Counted from the stretch's first letter, positions 11,978 to 28,623 are shown. The stretch: 64,000 bases of DNA from Megachile rotundata (GCF_050947335.1 NW_027473598.1:148963-212962), one strand, 5' to 3'. Notes: generated by a model from the sequence alone, not told the origin. Made by a program: numbers and translations.

Positions 11978-14900
11978 GTTATATTATCGATAGAACGACA
12001 ATTACTATACTTATTACTGTTATTATTATCAATCTAACTCATATTATTAGCCATATTATGCTTAAATGATCGATAGAACGACAATTACTATACTTATTAC
12101 TCTTATTATTATCAATCTAACTCGTATTATTAGCCATATTATGCTTACATGATCGATAGAACGACAAATACTATACTTATTACTCTTATTATTTTCAATC
12201 TATATCATATTATTAGCCATATTATGCTTATATGATCGATAGAACGACAAATACTATACTCACTACTCTTAGTATTATCAATCTAACTCATATTATTAGC
12301 CATATTATGCTTATATTATCGAAGAACGACAGTTACTATACTTATTACTGTTATTATTATCAATCTAACTCATATTATTAGCCATATTATGCTTATATGA
12401 TCGATAGAATGAGAATTACTATACTCACTACTCTCAGTATTATCACTCTAACTCATATTATTAGCCTTATTATGCTTATATGATCGATAGAACGACAATT
12501 ACTGTAGTTATTACTCTTATTATTATCAATCTAACTCATATTATTAGCCATATTATGCTTATATGATCGATAGAACGAGAATTACTATACTCACTACTCT
12601 TAGTATTATCAATCTAACTCATATTACTAGCCATATTATGGTTATATTATCGATAGAACGACAATTACTATACTTATTACTGTTATTATTATCAATCTAA
12701 CTCATATTATTAGCCATATTATGCTTAAATGATCGATAGATCTACAATTACTATACCCATTACTCTTATTATTATCAATCTAACTAATATTATTAGCCAT
12801 ATTATGCTTATATGATCGATAGAACGAGAACTACTATACTCACTACTCTTAGTATTATCAATCTAACTCATATTATTAGCCATATTATGCTTATATGATC
12901 GATAGAACGACAATTACTATACTCACTACTCTTAGTATTATCAATCTAACTCATATTATTAGCCATATTATGCTTATATTATCGAAGAACGACAGTTACT
13001 ATACTTATTACTGTTATTATTATCAATCTAACTCATATTATTAGCCATATTATGCTTATATGATCGATAGAATGAGAATTACTATACTCACTACTCTCAG
13101 TATTATCACTCTAACTCATATTATTAGCCTTATTATGCTTATATGATCGATAGAACGACAATTACTGTAGTTATTACTCTTATTATTATCAATCTAACTC
13201 ATATTATTAGCCATATTATGCTTATATGATCGATAGAACGAGAATTACTATACTCACTACTCTTAGTATTATCAATCTAACTCATATTACTAGCCATATT
13301 ATGGTTATATTATCGATAGAACGACAATTACTATACTTATTACTGTTATTATTATCAATCTAACTCATATTATTAGCCATATTATGCTTAAATGAGCGAT
13401 AGATCTACAATTACTATACCCATTACTCTTATTATTATCAATCTAACTCATATTATTAGCCATATTATGCTTATATGATCGATAGAACGAGAACTACTAT
13501 ACTCACTACTCTTAGTATTATCAATCTAACTCATATTATTAGCCATATTATGCTTATATTATCGATAGAACGACAATTACTATACTTATTACTGTTATTA
13601 TTATCAATCTGACTCATATTATTACCCATATTATGCTTAAATGATCGATAGAACGACAATTACTATACTTATTACTGTTATTATTATCAATCTAACTCAT
13701 ATTATTAGCCATATTATGCTTAAATGATCGATAGATCTACAATTACTATACTCATTACTCTTATTATTATCAATCTAACTCATATTATTAGCCATATTAT
13801 GCTTATATGATCGATAGAACGAGAATTACTATACTCACTACTCTTAGTATTATCAATCTAACTCATATTATTAGCCATATTATGCTTATATGATCGATAG
13901 AACGACAATTACTATACTTATTACTCTTATTATTATCAATCTAACTCATATTATTAGCCATATTATGCTTATATGATCGATAGAACGAGAACTACTATAC
14001 TCCCTACTCTTAGTATTATCAATCTAACTCATATTATTAGCTATATTATGCTTATATTATCGATAGAACGACAATTACTATACTTATTACTGTTATTATT
14101 ATCAATCTGACTCATATTATTACCCATATTATGCTTAAATGATCGATAGAACGACAATTACTATACATATTGCTGTTATTATTATCAATCTAACTCATAT
14201 TATTAGCCATATTATGCTTAAATGATCGATAGAATGAGAATTACTATACTCACTACTCTTAGTATTATCACTCTAACTCATATTATTAGCCTTATTATGC
14301 TTATATGATCGATAGAACGACAATTACTATACTTATTACTCTTATTACTATCAATCTAACTCATATTATTAGCCATATTATGCTTATATGATCGATAGAA
14401 CGAGAATTACTATACTCACTACTCTTAGTATTATCAATCTAACTCATATTATTAGCCATATTATGGTTATATTATCGATAGAACGACAATTACTATACTT
14501 ATTACTGTTATTATTATCAATCTAACTCATATTATTAGCCATATTATGCTTAAATGATCGATAGAATGAGAATTACTATACTCACTACTCTTAGTATTAT
14601 CACTCTAACTCATATTATTAGCCATATTATGCTTATATGATCGATAGAACGAGAATTACTATACTCACTACTCTTAGTATTATCAATCTAACTCATATTA
14701 TTAGCCATATTATGGTTATATTATCGATAGAACGACAATTACTATACTTATTACTGTTATTATTATCAATCTAACTCATATTAATAGCCATATTATGCTT
14801 AAATGATCGATAGAACGACAATTACTATACTTATTACTCTTATTATTATCAATCTAACTCATATTATTAGCCTTATTATGCTTATATGATCGATAGAACG

Positions 14901-15508
14901 ACAATTACTGTAGTTATTACTCTTATTATTATCAATCTAACTCATATTATTAGCCATATTATGCTTATATGATCGATAGAACGAGAATTACTATACTCAC
15001 TACTCTTAGTAGTATCAATCTAACTCATATTACTAGCCATATTATGGTTATATTATCGATAGAACGACAATTACTATACTTATTACTGTTATTATTATCA
15101 ATCTAACTCATATTATGAGCCATATTATGCTTAAATGATCGATAGATCTACAATTACTATACCCATTACTCTTATTATTATCAATCTAACTCATATTATT
15201 AGCCATATTATGCTTATATGATCGATAGAACGAGAACTACTATACTCACTACTCTTAGTATTATCAATCTAACTCATATTATTAGCCATATTATGCTTAT
15301 ATTATCGATAGAACGACAATTACTATACTTATTACTGTTATTATTATCAATCTGACTCATATTATTACCCATATTATGCTTAAATGATCGATAGAACGAC
15401 AATTACTATACTTATTACTGATATTATTATCAATCTAACTCATATTATTAGCCATATTATGCTTAAATGATCGATAGATCTACAATTACTATACTCATTA
15501 CTCTTATT
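10647..15508 (+). repeat. 4.9-kb duplication, copy 2 (partner 3,925-8,790)
   Basis: This is the downstream copy of the 6,722-bp-offset pair. After 15,508 it continues like 1,980 onward (TTAGTATC then TGACTC) and not like 8,790 onward. It therefore lacks the four extra monomers of the middle copy. Its 12,252-15,508 part is copied again at 19,882-23,138. Confidence 0.85.
12252..13804 (+). repeat. Source block copied at 17,478 and at 19,882
   Basis: Two later segments match this block: 17,478-19,030 (offset 5,226) and 19,882 onward (offset 7,630). Shared markers are CGAAG (12,321/17,547/19,951), AACTAATATT and the GAGCGATAG variant (13,394/18,620/21,024). The 7,630 match continues to about 15,508/23,138. 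Confidence 0.85.
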
Positions 15509-15676
15509 AGTATCAATCTGACTCATATTATTAGCCATATTATGCTTATATGATCGATAGAACGAGAATTACTATACTCACTACTCTTAGTATTATCAAT
15601 CTAACTCATATTATTAGCCATATTATGCTTATATGTTCGATAGAACGACAATTACTATACTTATTACTCTTATTAT

Positions 15677-17535
15677 TATCAATCTAACTCGTATTATTAG
15701 CCATATTATGCTTACATGATCGATAGAACGACAAATACTATACTTATTACTCTTATTATTATCAATCTATATCATATTATTAGCCATATTATGCTTATAT
15801 GATCGATATAACGACAATTACTATACTCACTACTCTTAGTATTATCAATCTAACTCATATTATTAGCCATATTATGCTTATATTATCGAAGAACGACAGT
15901 TACTATACTTATTACTGTTATTATTATCAATCTAACTCATATTATTAGCCATATTATGCTTATATGATCGATAGAATGAGAATTACTATACTCACTACTC
16001 TCAGTATTATCACTCTAACTCATATTATTAGCCTTATTATGCTTATATGATCGATAGAACGACAATTACTGTAGTTATTACTCTTATTATTATCAATCTA
16101 ACTCATATTATTAGCCATATTATGCTTATATGATCGATAGAACGAGAATTACTATACGCACTACTCTTAGTATTATCAATCTAACTCATATTACTAGCCA
16201 TATTATGGTTATATTATCGATAGAACGACAATTACTATACTTATTACTGTTATTTTTATCAATCTAACTCATATTAATAGCCATATTATGCTTAAATGAT
16301 CGATAGAATGAGAATTACAATACTCACTACTCTTAGTATTATCACTCTAACTCATATTATTAGCCATATTATGCTTATATGATCGAGAGAACGACAATTA
16401 CTATACTTATTACTCTTATTATTATCAATCTAACTCATATTATTAGCCTTATTATGCTTATATGATCGATAGAACGACAATTACTGTAGTTATTACTCTT
16501 ATTACTATCAATCTAACTCATATTATTAGCCATATTATGCTTATATGATCGATAGAACGAGAATTACTATACTCACTACTCTTAGTATTATCAATCTAAC
16601 TCATATTATTAGCCATATTATGGTTATATTATCGATAGAACGACAATTACTATACTTATTACTGTTATTATTATCAATCTAACTCATATTATTAGCCATA
16701 TTATGCTTAAATGATCGATAGAATGAGAATTACAATACTCACTACTCTTATTATTATCACTCTAACTCATATTATTAGCCATATTATGCTTATATGATCG
16801 AGAGAACGACAATTACTATACTTATTACTCTTATTATTATCAATCTAACTCATATTATTAGCCTTATTATGCTTATATGATCGATAGAACGACAATTACT
16901 GTAGTTATTACTCTTATTATTATCAATCTAACTCATATTATTAGCCATATTATGCTTATATGATCGATAGAACGAGAATTACTATACTCACTACTCTTAG
17001 TATTATCAATCTAACTCATATTATTAGCCATATTATACTTATATTATCGATAGAACGACAATTACTATACTTATTACTGTTATTATTATCAATCTAACTC
17101 ATATTATTAGCCATATTATGCTTAAATGATCGATAGAATGAGAATTACTATACTCACTACTCTTAGTATTATCACTCTAACTCATATTATTAGCCATATT
17201 ATGCTTAAATGATCGATAGAATGAGAATTACAATACTCACTACTCTTAGTATTATCACTCTAACTCATATTATTAGCCATATTATGCTTATATGATCGAG
17301 AGAACGACAATTACTATACTTATTACTCTTATTATTATCAATCTAACTCATATTATTAGCCTTATTATGCTTATATGATCGATAGAACGACAATTACTGT
17401 AGTTATTACTCTTATTACTATCAATCTAACTCATATTATTAGCCATATTATGCTTATATGATCGATAGAACGAGAATTACTATACTCACTACTCTTAGTA
17501 TTATCAATCTAACTCATATTATTAGCCATATTATG
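15677..17535 (+). repeat. 1.86-kb duplication, copy 2 (partner 10,121-11,977)
   Basis: This is the downstream copy at offset 5,558. Its right edge joins directly to the CGAAG monomer at 17,547, whereas copy 1 has further monomers before its CGAAG monomer at 12,321. This join is a deletion or exchange junction. Confidence 0.82.
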
Positions 17536-19030
17536 CTTATATTATCGAAGAACGACAGTTACTATACTTATTACTGTTATTATTATCAATCTAACTCATA
17601 TTATTAGCCATATTATGCTTATATGATCGATAGAATGAGAATTACTATACTCACTACTCTCAGTATTATCACTCTAACTCATATTATTAGCCTTATTATG
17701 CTTATATGATCGATAGAACGACAATTACTGTAGTTATTACTCTTATTATTATCAATCTAACTCATATTATTAGCCATATTATGCTTATATGATCGATAGA
17801 ACGAGAATTACTATACTCACTACTCTTAGTATTATCAATCTAACTCATATTACTAGCCATATTATGGTTATATTATCGATAGAACGACAATTACTATACT
17901 TATTACTGTTATTATTATCAATCTAACTCATATTATTAGCCATATTATGCTTAAATGATCGATAGATCTACAATTACTATACCCATTACTCTTATTATTA
18001 TCAATCTAACTAATATTATTAGCCATATTATGCTTATATGATCGATAGAACGAGAACTACTATACTCACTACTCTTAGTATTATCAATCTAACTCATATT
18101 ATTAGCCATATTATGCTTATATGATCGATAGAACGACAATTACTATACTCACTACTCTTAGTATTATCAATCTAACTCATATTATTAGCCATATTATGCT
18201 TATATTATCGAAGAACGACAGTTACTATACTTATTACTGTTATTATTATCAATCTAACTCATATTATTAGCCATATTATGCTTATATGATCGATAGAATG
18301 AGAATTACTATACTCACTACTCTCAGTATTATCACTCTAACTCATATTATTAGCCTTATTATGCTTATATGATCGATAGAACGACAATTACTGTAGTTAT
18401 TACTCTTATTATTATCAATCTAACTCATATTATTAGCCATATTATGCTTATATGATCGATAGAACGAGAATTACTATACTCACTACTCTTAGTATTATCA
18501 ATCTAACTCATATTACTAGCCATATTATGGTTATATTATCGATAGAACGACAATTACTATACTTATTACTGTTATTATTATCAATCTAACTCATATTATT
18601 AGCCATATTATGCTTAAATGAGCGATAGATCTACAATTACTATACCCATTACTCTTATTATTATCAATCTAACTCATATTATTAGCCATATTATGCTTAT
18701 ATGATCGATAGAACGAGAACTACTATACTCACTACTCTTAGTATTATCAATCTAACTCATATTATTAGCCATATTATGCTTATATTATCGATAGAACGAC
18801 AATTACTATACTTATTACTGTTATTATTATCAATCTGACTCATATTATTACCCATATTATGCTTAAATGATCGATAGAACGACAATTACTATACTTATTA
18901 CTGTTATTATTATCAATCTAACTCATATTATTAGCCATATTATGCTTAAATGATCGATAGATCTACAATTACTATACTCATTACTCTTATTATTATCAAT
19001 CTAACTCATATTATTAGCCATATTATGCTT
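17342..19030 (+). repeat. 1.69-kb duplication, copy 1 (partner 19,746-21,434)
   Basis: The offset is 2,404. CGAAG (17,547/19,951) and GAGCGATAG (18,620/21,024) coincide. The match ends where this copy has TTAAATG and the partner TTATATG. The part from 17,478 also matches 12,252-13,804. Confidence 0.84.
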
Positions 19031-19745
19031 AAATGATCGATAGATCTACAATTACTATACCCATTACTCTTATTATTATCAATCTAACTAATATTATTAG
19101 CCATATTATGCTTATATGATCGATAGAACGAGAACTACTATACTCACTACTCTTAGTATTATCAATCTAACTCATATTATTAGCCATATTATGCTTATAT
19201 TATCGATAGAACGACAATTACTATACTTATTACTGTTATTATTATCAATCTGACTCATATTATTACCCATATTATGCTTAAATGATCGATAGAACGACAA
19301 TTACTATACTTATTACTGTTATTATTATCAATCTAACTCATATTATTAGCCATATTATGCTTAAATGATCGATAGATCTACAATTACTATACTCATTACT
19401 CTTATTATTATCAATCTAACTAATATTATTAGCCATATTATGCTTATATGATCGATAGAACGAGAACTACTATACTCACTACTCTTAGTATTATCAATCT
19501 AACTCATATTATTAGCCATATTATGCTTATATGATCGATAGAACGACAATTACTATACTCACTACTCTTAGTATTATCAATCTAACTCATATTATTAGCC
19601 ATATTATGCTTATATTATCGAAGAACGACAGTTACTATACTTATTACTGTTATTATTATCAATCTAACTCATATTATTAGCCATATTATGCTTATATGAT
19701 CGATAGAATGAGAATTACTATACTCACTACTCTCAGTATTATCAC
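19031..19745 (+). repeat. Junction segment with a 332-bp near-duplication
   Basis: The AACTAATATT variant occurs at 18,011, 19,089 and 19,421. The last two are exactly four monomers apart, so a four-monomer group is repeated here. From about 19,410 the sequence follows 18,000-18,340 at an offset of 1,410, giving another CGAAG monomer at 19,620. This is a patchwork of pieces seen just upstream. Confidence 0.75.
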
Positions 19746-21052
19746 TCTAACTCATATTATTAGCCTTATTATGCTTATATGATCGATAGAACGACAATTA
19801 CTGTAGTTATTACTCTTATTACTATCAATCTAACTCATATTATTAGCCATATTATGCTTATATGATCGATAGAACGAGAATTACTATACTCACTACTCTT
19901 AGTATTATCAATCTAACTCATATTATTAGCCATATTATGCTTATATTATCGAAGAACGACAGTTACTATACTTATTACTGTTATTATTATCAATCTAACT
20001 CATATTATTAGCCATATTATGCTTATATGATCGATAGAATGAGAATTACTATACTCACTACTCTCAGTATTATCACTCTAACTCATATTATTAGCCTTAT
20101 TATGCTTATATGATCGATAGAACGACAATTACTGTAGTTATTACTCTTATTATTATCAATCTAACTCATATTATTAGCCATATTATGCTTATATGATCGA
20201 TAGAACGAGAATTACTATACTCACTACTCTTAGTATTATCAATCTAACTCATATTACTAGCCATATTATGGTTATATTATCGATAGAACGACAATTACTA
20301 TACTTATTACTGTTATTATTATCAATCTAACTCATATTATTAGCCATATTATGCTTAAATGATCGATAGATCTACAATTACTATACCCATTACTCTTATT
20401 ATTATCAATCTAACTAATATTATTAGCCATATTATGCTTATATGATCGATAGAACGAGAACTACTATACTCACTACTCTTAGTATTATCAATCTAACTCA
20501 TATTATTAGCCATATTATGCTTATATGATCGATAGAACGACAATTACTATACTCACTACTCTTAGTATTATCAATCTAACTCATATTATTAGCCATATTA
20601 TGCTTATATTATCGAAGAACGACAGTTACTATACTTATTACTGTTATTATTATCAATCTAACTCATATTATTAGCCATATTATGCTTATATGATCGATAG
20701 AATGAGAATTACTATACTCACTACTCTCAGTATTATCACTCTAACTCATATTATTAGCCTTATTATGCTTATATGATCGATAGAACGACAATTACTGTAG
20801 TTATTACTCTTATTATTATCAATCTAACTCATATTATTAGCCATATTATGCTTATATGATCGATAGAACGAGAATTACTATACTCACTACTCTTAGTATT
20901 ATCAATCTAACTCATATTACTAGCCATATTATGGTTATATTATCGATAGAACGACAATTACTATACTTATTACTGTTATTATTATCAATCTAACTCATAT
21001 TATTAGCCATATTATGCTTAAATGAGCGATAGATCTACAATTACTATACCCA

Positions 21053-24000
21053 TTACTCTTATTATTATCAATCTAACTCATATTATTAGCCATATTATGC
21101 TTATATGATCGATAGAACGAGAACTACTATACTCACTACTCTTAGTATTATCAATCTAACTCATATTATTAGCCATATTATGCTTATATTATCGATAGAA
21201 CGACAATTACTATACTTATTACTGTTATTATTATCAATTTGACTCATATTATTACCCATATTATGCTTAAATGATCGATAGAACGACAATTACTATACTT
21301 ATTACTGTTATTATTATCAATCTAACTCATATTATTAGCCATATTATGCTTAAATGATCGATAGATCTACAATTACTATACTCATTACTCTTATTATTAT
21401 CAATCTAACTCATATTATTAGCCATATTATGCTTATATGATCGATAGAACGAGAATTACTATACTCACTACTCTTAGTATTATCAATCTAACTCATATTA
21501 TTAGCCATATTATGCTTATATGATCGATAGAACGACAATTACTATACTTATTACTCTTATTATTATCAATCTAACTCATATTATTAGCCATATTATGCTT
21601 ATATGATCGATAGAACGAGAACTACTATACTCCCTACTCTTAGTATTATCAATCTAACTCATATTATTAGCTATATTATGCTTATATTATCGATAGAACG
21701 ACAATTACTATACTTATTACTGTTATTATTATCAATCTGACTCATATTATTACCCATATTATGCTTAAATGATCGATAGAACGACAATTACTATACATAT
21801 TGCTGTTATTATTATCAATCTAACTCATATTATTAGCCATATTATGCTTAAATGATCGATAGAATGAGAATTACTATACTCACTACTCTTAGTATTATCA
21901 CTCTAACTCATATTATTAGCCTTATTATGCTTATATGATCGATAGAACGACAATTACTATACTTATTACTCTTATTACTATCAATCTAACTCATATTATT
22001 AGCCATATTATGCTTATATGATCGATAGAACGAGAATTACTATACTCACTACTCTTAGTATTATCAATCTAACTCATATTATTAGCCATATTATGGTTAT
22101 ATTATCGATAGAACGACAATTACTATACTTATTACTGTTATTATTATCAATCTAACTCATATTATTAGCCATATTATGCTTAAATGATCGATAGAATGAG
22201 AATTACTATACTCACTACTCTTAGTATTATCACTCTAACTCATATTATTAGCCATATTATGCTTATATGATCGATAGAACGAGAATTACTATACTCACTA
22301 CTCTTAGTATTATCAATCTAACTCATATTATTAGCCATATTATGGTTATATTATCGATAGAACGACAATTACTATACTTATTACTGTTATTATTATCAAT
22401 CTAACTCATATTAATAGCCATATTATGCTTAAATGATCGATAGAACGACAATTACTATACTTATTACTCTTATTATTATCAATCTAACTCATATTATTAG
22501 CCTTATTATGCTTATATGATCGATAGAACGACAATTACTGTAGTTATTACTCTTATTATTATCAATCTAACTCATATTATTAGCCATATTATGCTTATAT
22601 GATCGATAGAACGAGAATTACTATACTCACTACTCTTAGTAGTATCAATCTAACTCATATTACTAGCCATATTATGGTTATATTATCGATAGAACGACAA
22701 TTACTATACTTATTACTGTTATTATTATCAATCTAACTCATATTATGAGCCATATTATGCTTAAATGATCGATAGATCTACAATTACTATACCCATTACT
22801 CTTATTATTATCAATCTAACTCATATTATTAGCCATATTATGCTTATATGATCGATAGAACGAGAACTACTATACTCACTACTCTTAGTATTATCAATCT
22901 AACTCATATTATTAGCCATATTATGCTTATATTATCGATAGAACGACAATTACTATACTTATTACTGTTATTATTATCAATCTGACTCATATTATTACCC
23001 ATATTATGCTTAAATGATCGATAGAACGACAATTACTATACTTATTACTGATATTATTATCAATCTAACTCATATTATTAGCCATATTATGCTTAAATGA
23101 TCGATAGATCTACAATTACTATACTCATTACTCTTATTATTATCAATCTAACTCATATTATTAGCCACATTATGCTTATATGATCGATAGAACGAGAATT
23201 ACTATACTCACTACTCTTAGTATTATCAATCTAACTCATATTATTAGCCATATTATGCTTATATTATCGATAGAACGACAATTACTATACTTATTACTGT
23301 TATTATTATCAATCTGACTCATATTATTACCCATATTATGCTTAAATGATCGATAGAACGACAATTACTATACTTATTACTGTTATAATTATCAATCTAA
23401 CTCATATTATTAGCCATATTATGTTTAAATGATCGATAGATCTACAATTACTATACTCATTACTCTTATTAGTATCAATCTGACTCATATTATTAGCCAT
23501 ATTATGCTTATATGATCGATAGAACGAGAATTACTATACTCACTACTCTTAGTATTATCAATCTAACTCATATTATTAGCCATATTATGCTTATATGTTC
23601 GATAGAACGACAATTACTATACTTATTACTCTTATTATTATCAATCTAACTCATATTATTAGCCATATTATGCTTATATGATCGATAGAATGAGAATTAC
23701 AATACTCACTACTCTCAGTATTATCACTCTAACTCATATTATTAGCCTTATTATGCTTATATGATCGATAGAACGACAATTACTGTAGTTATTACTCTTA
23801 TTATTATCAATCTAACTCATATTATTAGCCATATTTTGCTTACATGATCGATAGAACTACAATTACTATACCCATTACTCTTATTATTATCAATCTAACT
23901 CATATTATTAGCCATATTATGCTTATATGATCGATAGAACGAGAACTACTATACTCACTACTCTTAGTATTATCAATCTAACTCATATTATTAGCCATAT

Positions 24001-26778
24001 TATGCTTATATTATCGATAGAACGACAATTACTATACTTATTACTGTTATTATTATCAATCTGACTCATATTATTACCCATATTATGCTTAAATGATCGA
24101 TAGAACGACAATTACTATACTTATTACTGATATTATTATCAATCTAACTCATATTATTAGCCATATTATGCTTAAATGATCGATAGATCTACAATTACTA
24201 TACTCATTACTATTATTATTATCAATCTAACTCATATTATTAGCCACATTATGCTTATATGATCGATAGAACGAGAATTACTATACTCACTACTCTTAGT
24301 ATTATCAATCTAACTCATATTATTAGCCATATTATGCTTATATTATCGATAGAACGACAATTACTATACTTATTACTGTTATTATTATCAATCTGACTCA
24401 TATTATTACCCATATTATGCTTAAATGATCGATAGAACGACAATTACTATACTTATTACTGTTATAATTATCAATCTAACTCATATTATTAGCCATATTA
24501 TGCTTAAATGATCGATAGAACTACAATTACTATACTCATTACTCTTATTATTATCAATCTAACTCATATTATTAGCCATATTATGCTTATATGATCGATA
24601 GAATGAGAATTACAATACTCACTACTCTTAGTATTATCACTCTAACTCATATTATTAGCCATATTATGCTTATATGATCGATAGAACGACAATTACTATA
24701 CTTATTACTCTTATTATTATGAATCTAACTCATATTATTAACCATATTATGCCGATATGATCGATAGAACTACAATTACTATACTCATTACTCTTATTAT
24801 TATCAATCTAACTCATATTATTAGCCATATTATGCTTATATGATGGATAGAACGAGAATTACTATACTCACTACTCTTAGTATTATCAATCTAACTCATA
24901 TTATTAGCCATATTATGCTTATATTATCGATAGAACGACAATTACTATACTTATTACTGTTATTATTATCAATCTAACTCATATTATTAGCCATATTATG
25001 CTTAAATGATCGATAGAACGACAATTACTATACTTATTACTCTTATTATTATCAATCTAACTCGTATTATTAGCCATATTATGCTTACATGATCGATAGA
25101 ACGACAAATACTATACTTATTACTCTTATTATTATCAATCTATATCATATTATTAGCCATATTATGCTTATATGATCGATATAACGACAATTACTATACT
25201 CACTACTCTTAGTATTATCAATCTAACTCATATTATTAGCCATATTATGCTTATATTATCGAAGAACGACAGTTACTATACTTATTACTGTTATTATTAT
25301 CAATCTAACTCATATTATTAGCCATATTATGCTTATATGATCGATAGAATGAGAATTACTATACTCACTACTCTCAGTATTATCACTCTAACTCATATTA
25401 TTAGCCTTATTATGCTTATATGATCGATAGAACGACAATTACTGTAGTTATTACTCTTATTATTATCAATCTAACTCATATTATTAGCCATATTATGCTT
25501 ATATGATCGATAGAACGAGAATTACTATACGCACTACTCTTAGTATTATCAATCTAACTCATATTACTAGCCATATTATGGTTATATTATCGATAGAACG
25601 ACAATTACTATACTTATTACTGTTATTTTTATCAATCTAACTCATATTATTAGCCATATTATGCTTAAATGATCGATAGATCTACAATTACTCTACCCAT
25701 TACTCTTATTATTATCAATCTAACTCATATTATTAGCCATATTATGCTTATATGATCGATAGAACGAGAACTACTATACTCACTACTCTTAGTATTATCA
25801 ATCTAACTCATATTATTAGCCATATTATGCTTATATGATCGATAGAACGAGAATTACTATACTCACTACTCTTAGTATTATCAATCTAATTCATATTATT
25901 AGCCATATTATGCTTATATGATCGATAGAAGGACAATTACTATACTTATTACTCTTATTATTATCAATCTAACTCATATTATTAGCCATATTATGCTTAT
26001 ATGATCGATAGAACGAGAACTACTATACTCACTACTCTTAGTATTATCAATCTAACTCATATTATTAGCTATATTATGCTTATATTATCGATAGAACGAC
26101 AATTACTAGACTTATTACTGTTATTATTATCAATCTGACTCATATTATTACCCATATTATGCTTAAATGATCGATAGAACGACAATTACTATACTTATTA
26201 CTGTTATTATTATCAATCTAACTCATATTATTAGCCATATTATGCTTAAATGATCGATAGAATGAGAATTACTATACTCACTACTCTTAGTATTATCACT
26301 GTAACTCATATTATTAGCCTTATTATGCTTATATGATCGATAGAACGACAATTACTATACTTATTACTCTTATTACTATCAATCTAACTCATCTTATTAG
26401 CCATATTATGCTTATATGATCGATAGAACGAGAATTACTATACTCACTACTCTTAGTATTATCAATCTAACTCATATTATTAGCCATATTATGGTTATAT
26501 TATCGATAGAACGACAATTACTATACTTATTACTGTTATTATTATCAATCTAACTCATATTATTAGCCATATTATGCTTATATGATCGATAGAACGAGAA
26601 TTACTATACTCACTACTCTTAGTATTATCAATCTAATTCATATTATTAGCCATATTATGCTTAAATGATCGATAGAATGAGAATTACAATACTCACTACT
26701 CTTAGTATTATCACTCTAACTCATATTATTAGCCATATTATGCTTATATGATCGAGAGAACGACAATTACTATACTCA
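21053..26778 (+). repeat. 5,726-bp higher-order unit, copy U1a
   Basis: This unit is 69 monomers long, less one base for a CGAAG monomer. The next unit starts at 26,779, as shown by CCCTAC at 21,632 and 27,358, exactly 5,726 apart. The unit ends in the hybrid monomer 26,717-26,799. Confidence 0.85.
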
Positions 26779-26799
26779 TTACTCTTATTATTATCAATC
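26717..26799 (+). repeat. Hybrid junction monomer (GAGAGAACGAC + CTCATT), copy 1
   Basis: Elsewhere GATCGAGAGAACGAC is followed by ACTATACTTATT. Here it is followed by ACTATACTCATT, the second half of a class C or GAACTAC monomer. The switch lies in the AATTACTATAC core. This monomer is the end of unit U1a and looks like the actual exchange point that made the 5,726-bp unit. Confidence 0.83.
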
Positions 26800-28008
26800 T
26801 AACTCATATTATTAGCCATATTATGCTTATATGATCGATAGAACGAGAACTACTATACTCACTACTCTTAGTATTATCAATCTAACTCATATTATTAGCC
26901 ATATTATGCTTATATTATCGATAGAACGACAATTACTATACTTATTACTGTTATTATTATCAATCTGACTCATATTATTACCCATATTATGCTTAAATGA
27001 TCGATAGAACGACAATTACTATACTTATTACTGTTATTATTATCAATCTAACTCATATTATTAGCCATATTATGCTTAAATGATCGATAGATCTACAATT
27101 ACTATACTCATTACTCTTATTATTATCAATCTAACTCATATTATTAGCCATATTATGCTTATATGATCGATAGAACGAGAATTACTATACTCACTACTCT
27201 TAGTATTATCAATCTAACTCATATTATTAGCCATATTATGCTTATATGATCGATAGAACGACAATTACTATACTTATTACTCTTATTATTATCAATCTAA
27301 CTCATATTATTAGCCATATTATGCTTATATGATCGATAGAACGAGAACTACTATACTCCCTACTCTTAGTATTATCAATCTAACTCATATTATTAGCTAT
27401 ATTATGCTTATATTATCGATAGAACGACAATTACTATACTTATTACTGTTATTATTATCAATCTGACTCATATTATTACCCATATTATGCTTAAATGATC
27501 GATAGAACGACAATTACTATACATATTGCTGTTATTATTATCAATCTAACTCATATTATTAGCCATATTATGCTTAAATGATCGATAGAATGAGAATTAC
27601 TATACTCACTACTCTTAGTATTATCACTCTAACTCATATTATTAGCCTTATTATGCTTATATGATCGATAGAACGACAATTACTATACTTATTACTCTTA
27701 TTACTATCAATCTAACTCATATTATTAGCCATATTATGCTTATATGATCGATAGAACGAGAATTACTATACTCACTACTCTTAGTATTATCAATCTAACT
27801 CATATTATTAGCCATATTATGGTTATATTATCGATAGAACGACAATTACTATACTTATTACTGTTATTATTATCAATCTAACTCATATTATTAGCCATAT
27901 TATGCTTAAATGATCGATAGAATGAGAATTACTATACTCACTACTCTTAGTATTATCACTCTAACTCATATTATTAGCCATATTATGCTTATATGATCGA
28001 TAGAACGA
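26779..28008 (+). repeat. 5,726-bp higher-order unit, partial copy U1b
   Basis: About 1.23 kb of the unit is present after the hybrid-monomer junction, matching 21,053 onward. It is then interrupted at 28,009 by sequence related to 16.8 kb. Confidence 0.82.
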
Positions 28009-28623
28009 GAACTACTATACTCACTACTCTTAGTATTATCAATCTAACTCATATTATTAGCCATATTATGCTTATATTATCGATAGAACGACAATTACTA
28101 TACTTATTACTGTTATTATTATCAATCTAACTCATATTATTAGCCTTATTATGCTTATATGATCGATAGAACGACAATTACTGTAGTTATTACTCTTATT
28201 ATTATCAATCTAACTCATATTATTAGCCATATTATGCTTATATGATCGATAGAACGAGAATTACTATACTCACTACTCTTAGTATTATCAATCTAACTCA
28301 TATTATTAGCCATATTATACTTATATTATCGATAGAACGACAATTACTATACTTATTACTGTTATTATTATCAATCTAACTCATATTATTAGCCATATTA
28401 TGCTTAAATGATCGATAGAATGAGAATTACTATACTCACTACTCTTAGTATTATCACTCTAACTCATATTATTAGCCATATTATGCTTAAATGATCGATA
28501 GAATGAGAATTACAATACTCACTACTCTTAGTATTATCACTCTAACTCATATTATTAGCCATATTATGCTTATATGATCGAGAGAACGACAATTACTATA
28601 CTTATTACTCTTATTATTATCAA
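28009..28623 (+). repeat. Bridge between the two 8.26-kb copies
   Basis: From about 28,118 the sequence follows 16,836 onward at an offset of 11,282 (ATTATACTT at 17,037/28,319, CGAAG at 17,547/28,829). That match runs through to about 19,030/30,312. The bridge is therefore satellite drawn from the upstream 16.8-17.3 kb region, not foreign sequence. Confidence 0.8.

Larger units (their letters stand above)
19746..28008 (+). repeat. 8.26-kb duplication, copy 1 (partner 28,624-36,888)
   Basis: An offset of exactly 8,878 aligns this block with 28,624-36,888. Rare markers agree: GAGCGATAG (21,024/29,902), CCCTAC (21,632/30,510 and 27,358/36,236), TATTTTGCTTAC, GCCGATATG, GATGGATAG (24,842/33,720), GAAGGACAA (25,931/34,809), ACTAGACTT and ACTCTACCC. 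I saw no difference at the points checked inside the block. The left edge is set by CACTC against CAATC near 19,745 and the right edge by GAGAACTAC against GAGAATTAC near 28,009. Confidence 0.9.

Noticed and set aside
28009..28623. Possible inserted element between the two 8.26-kb copies
   Set aside because: The stretch is ordinary satellite that matches about 16.8-17.3 kb at an offset of 11,282.
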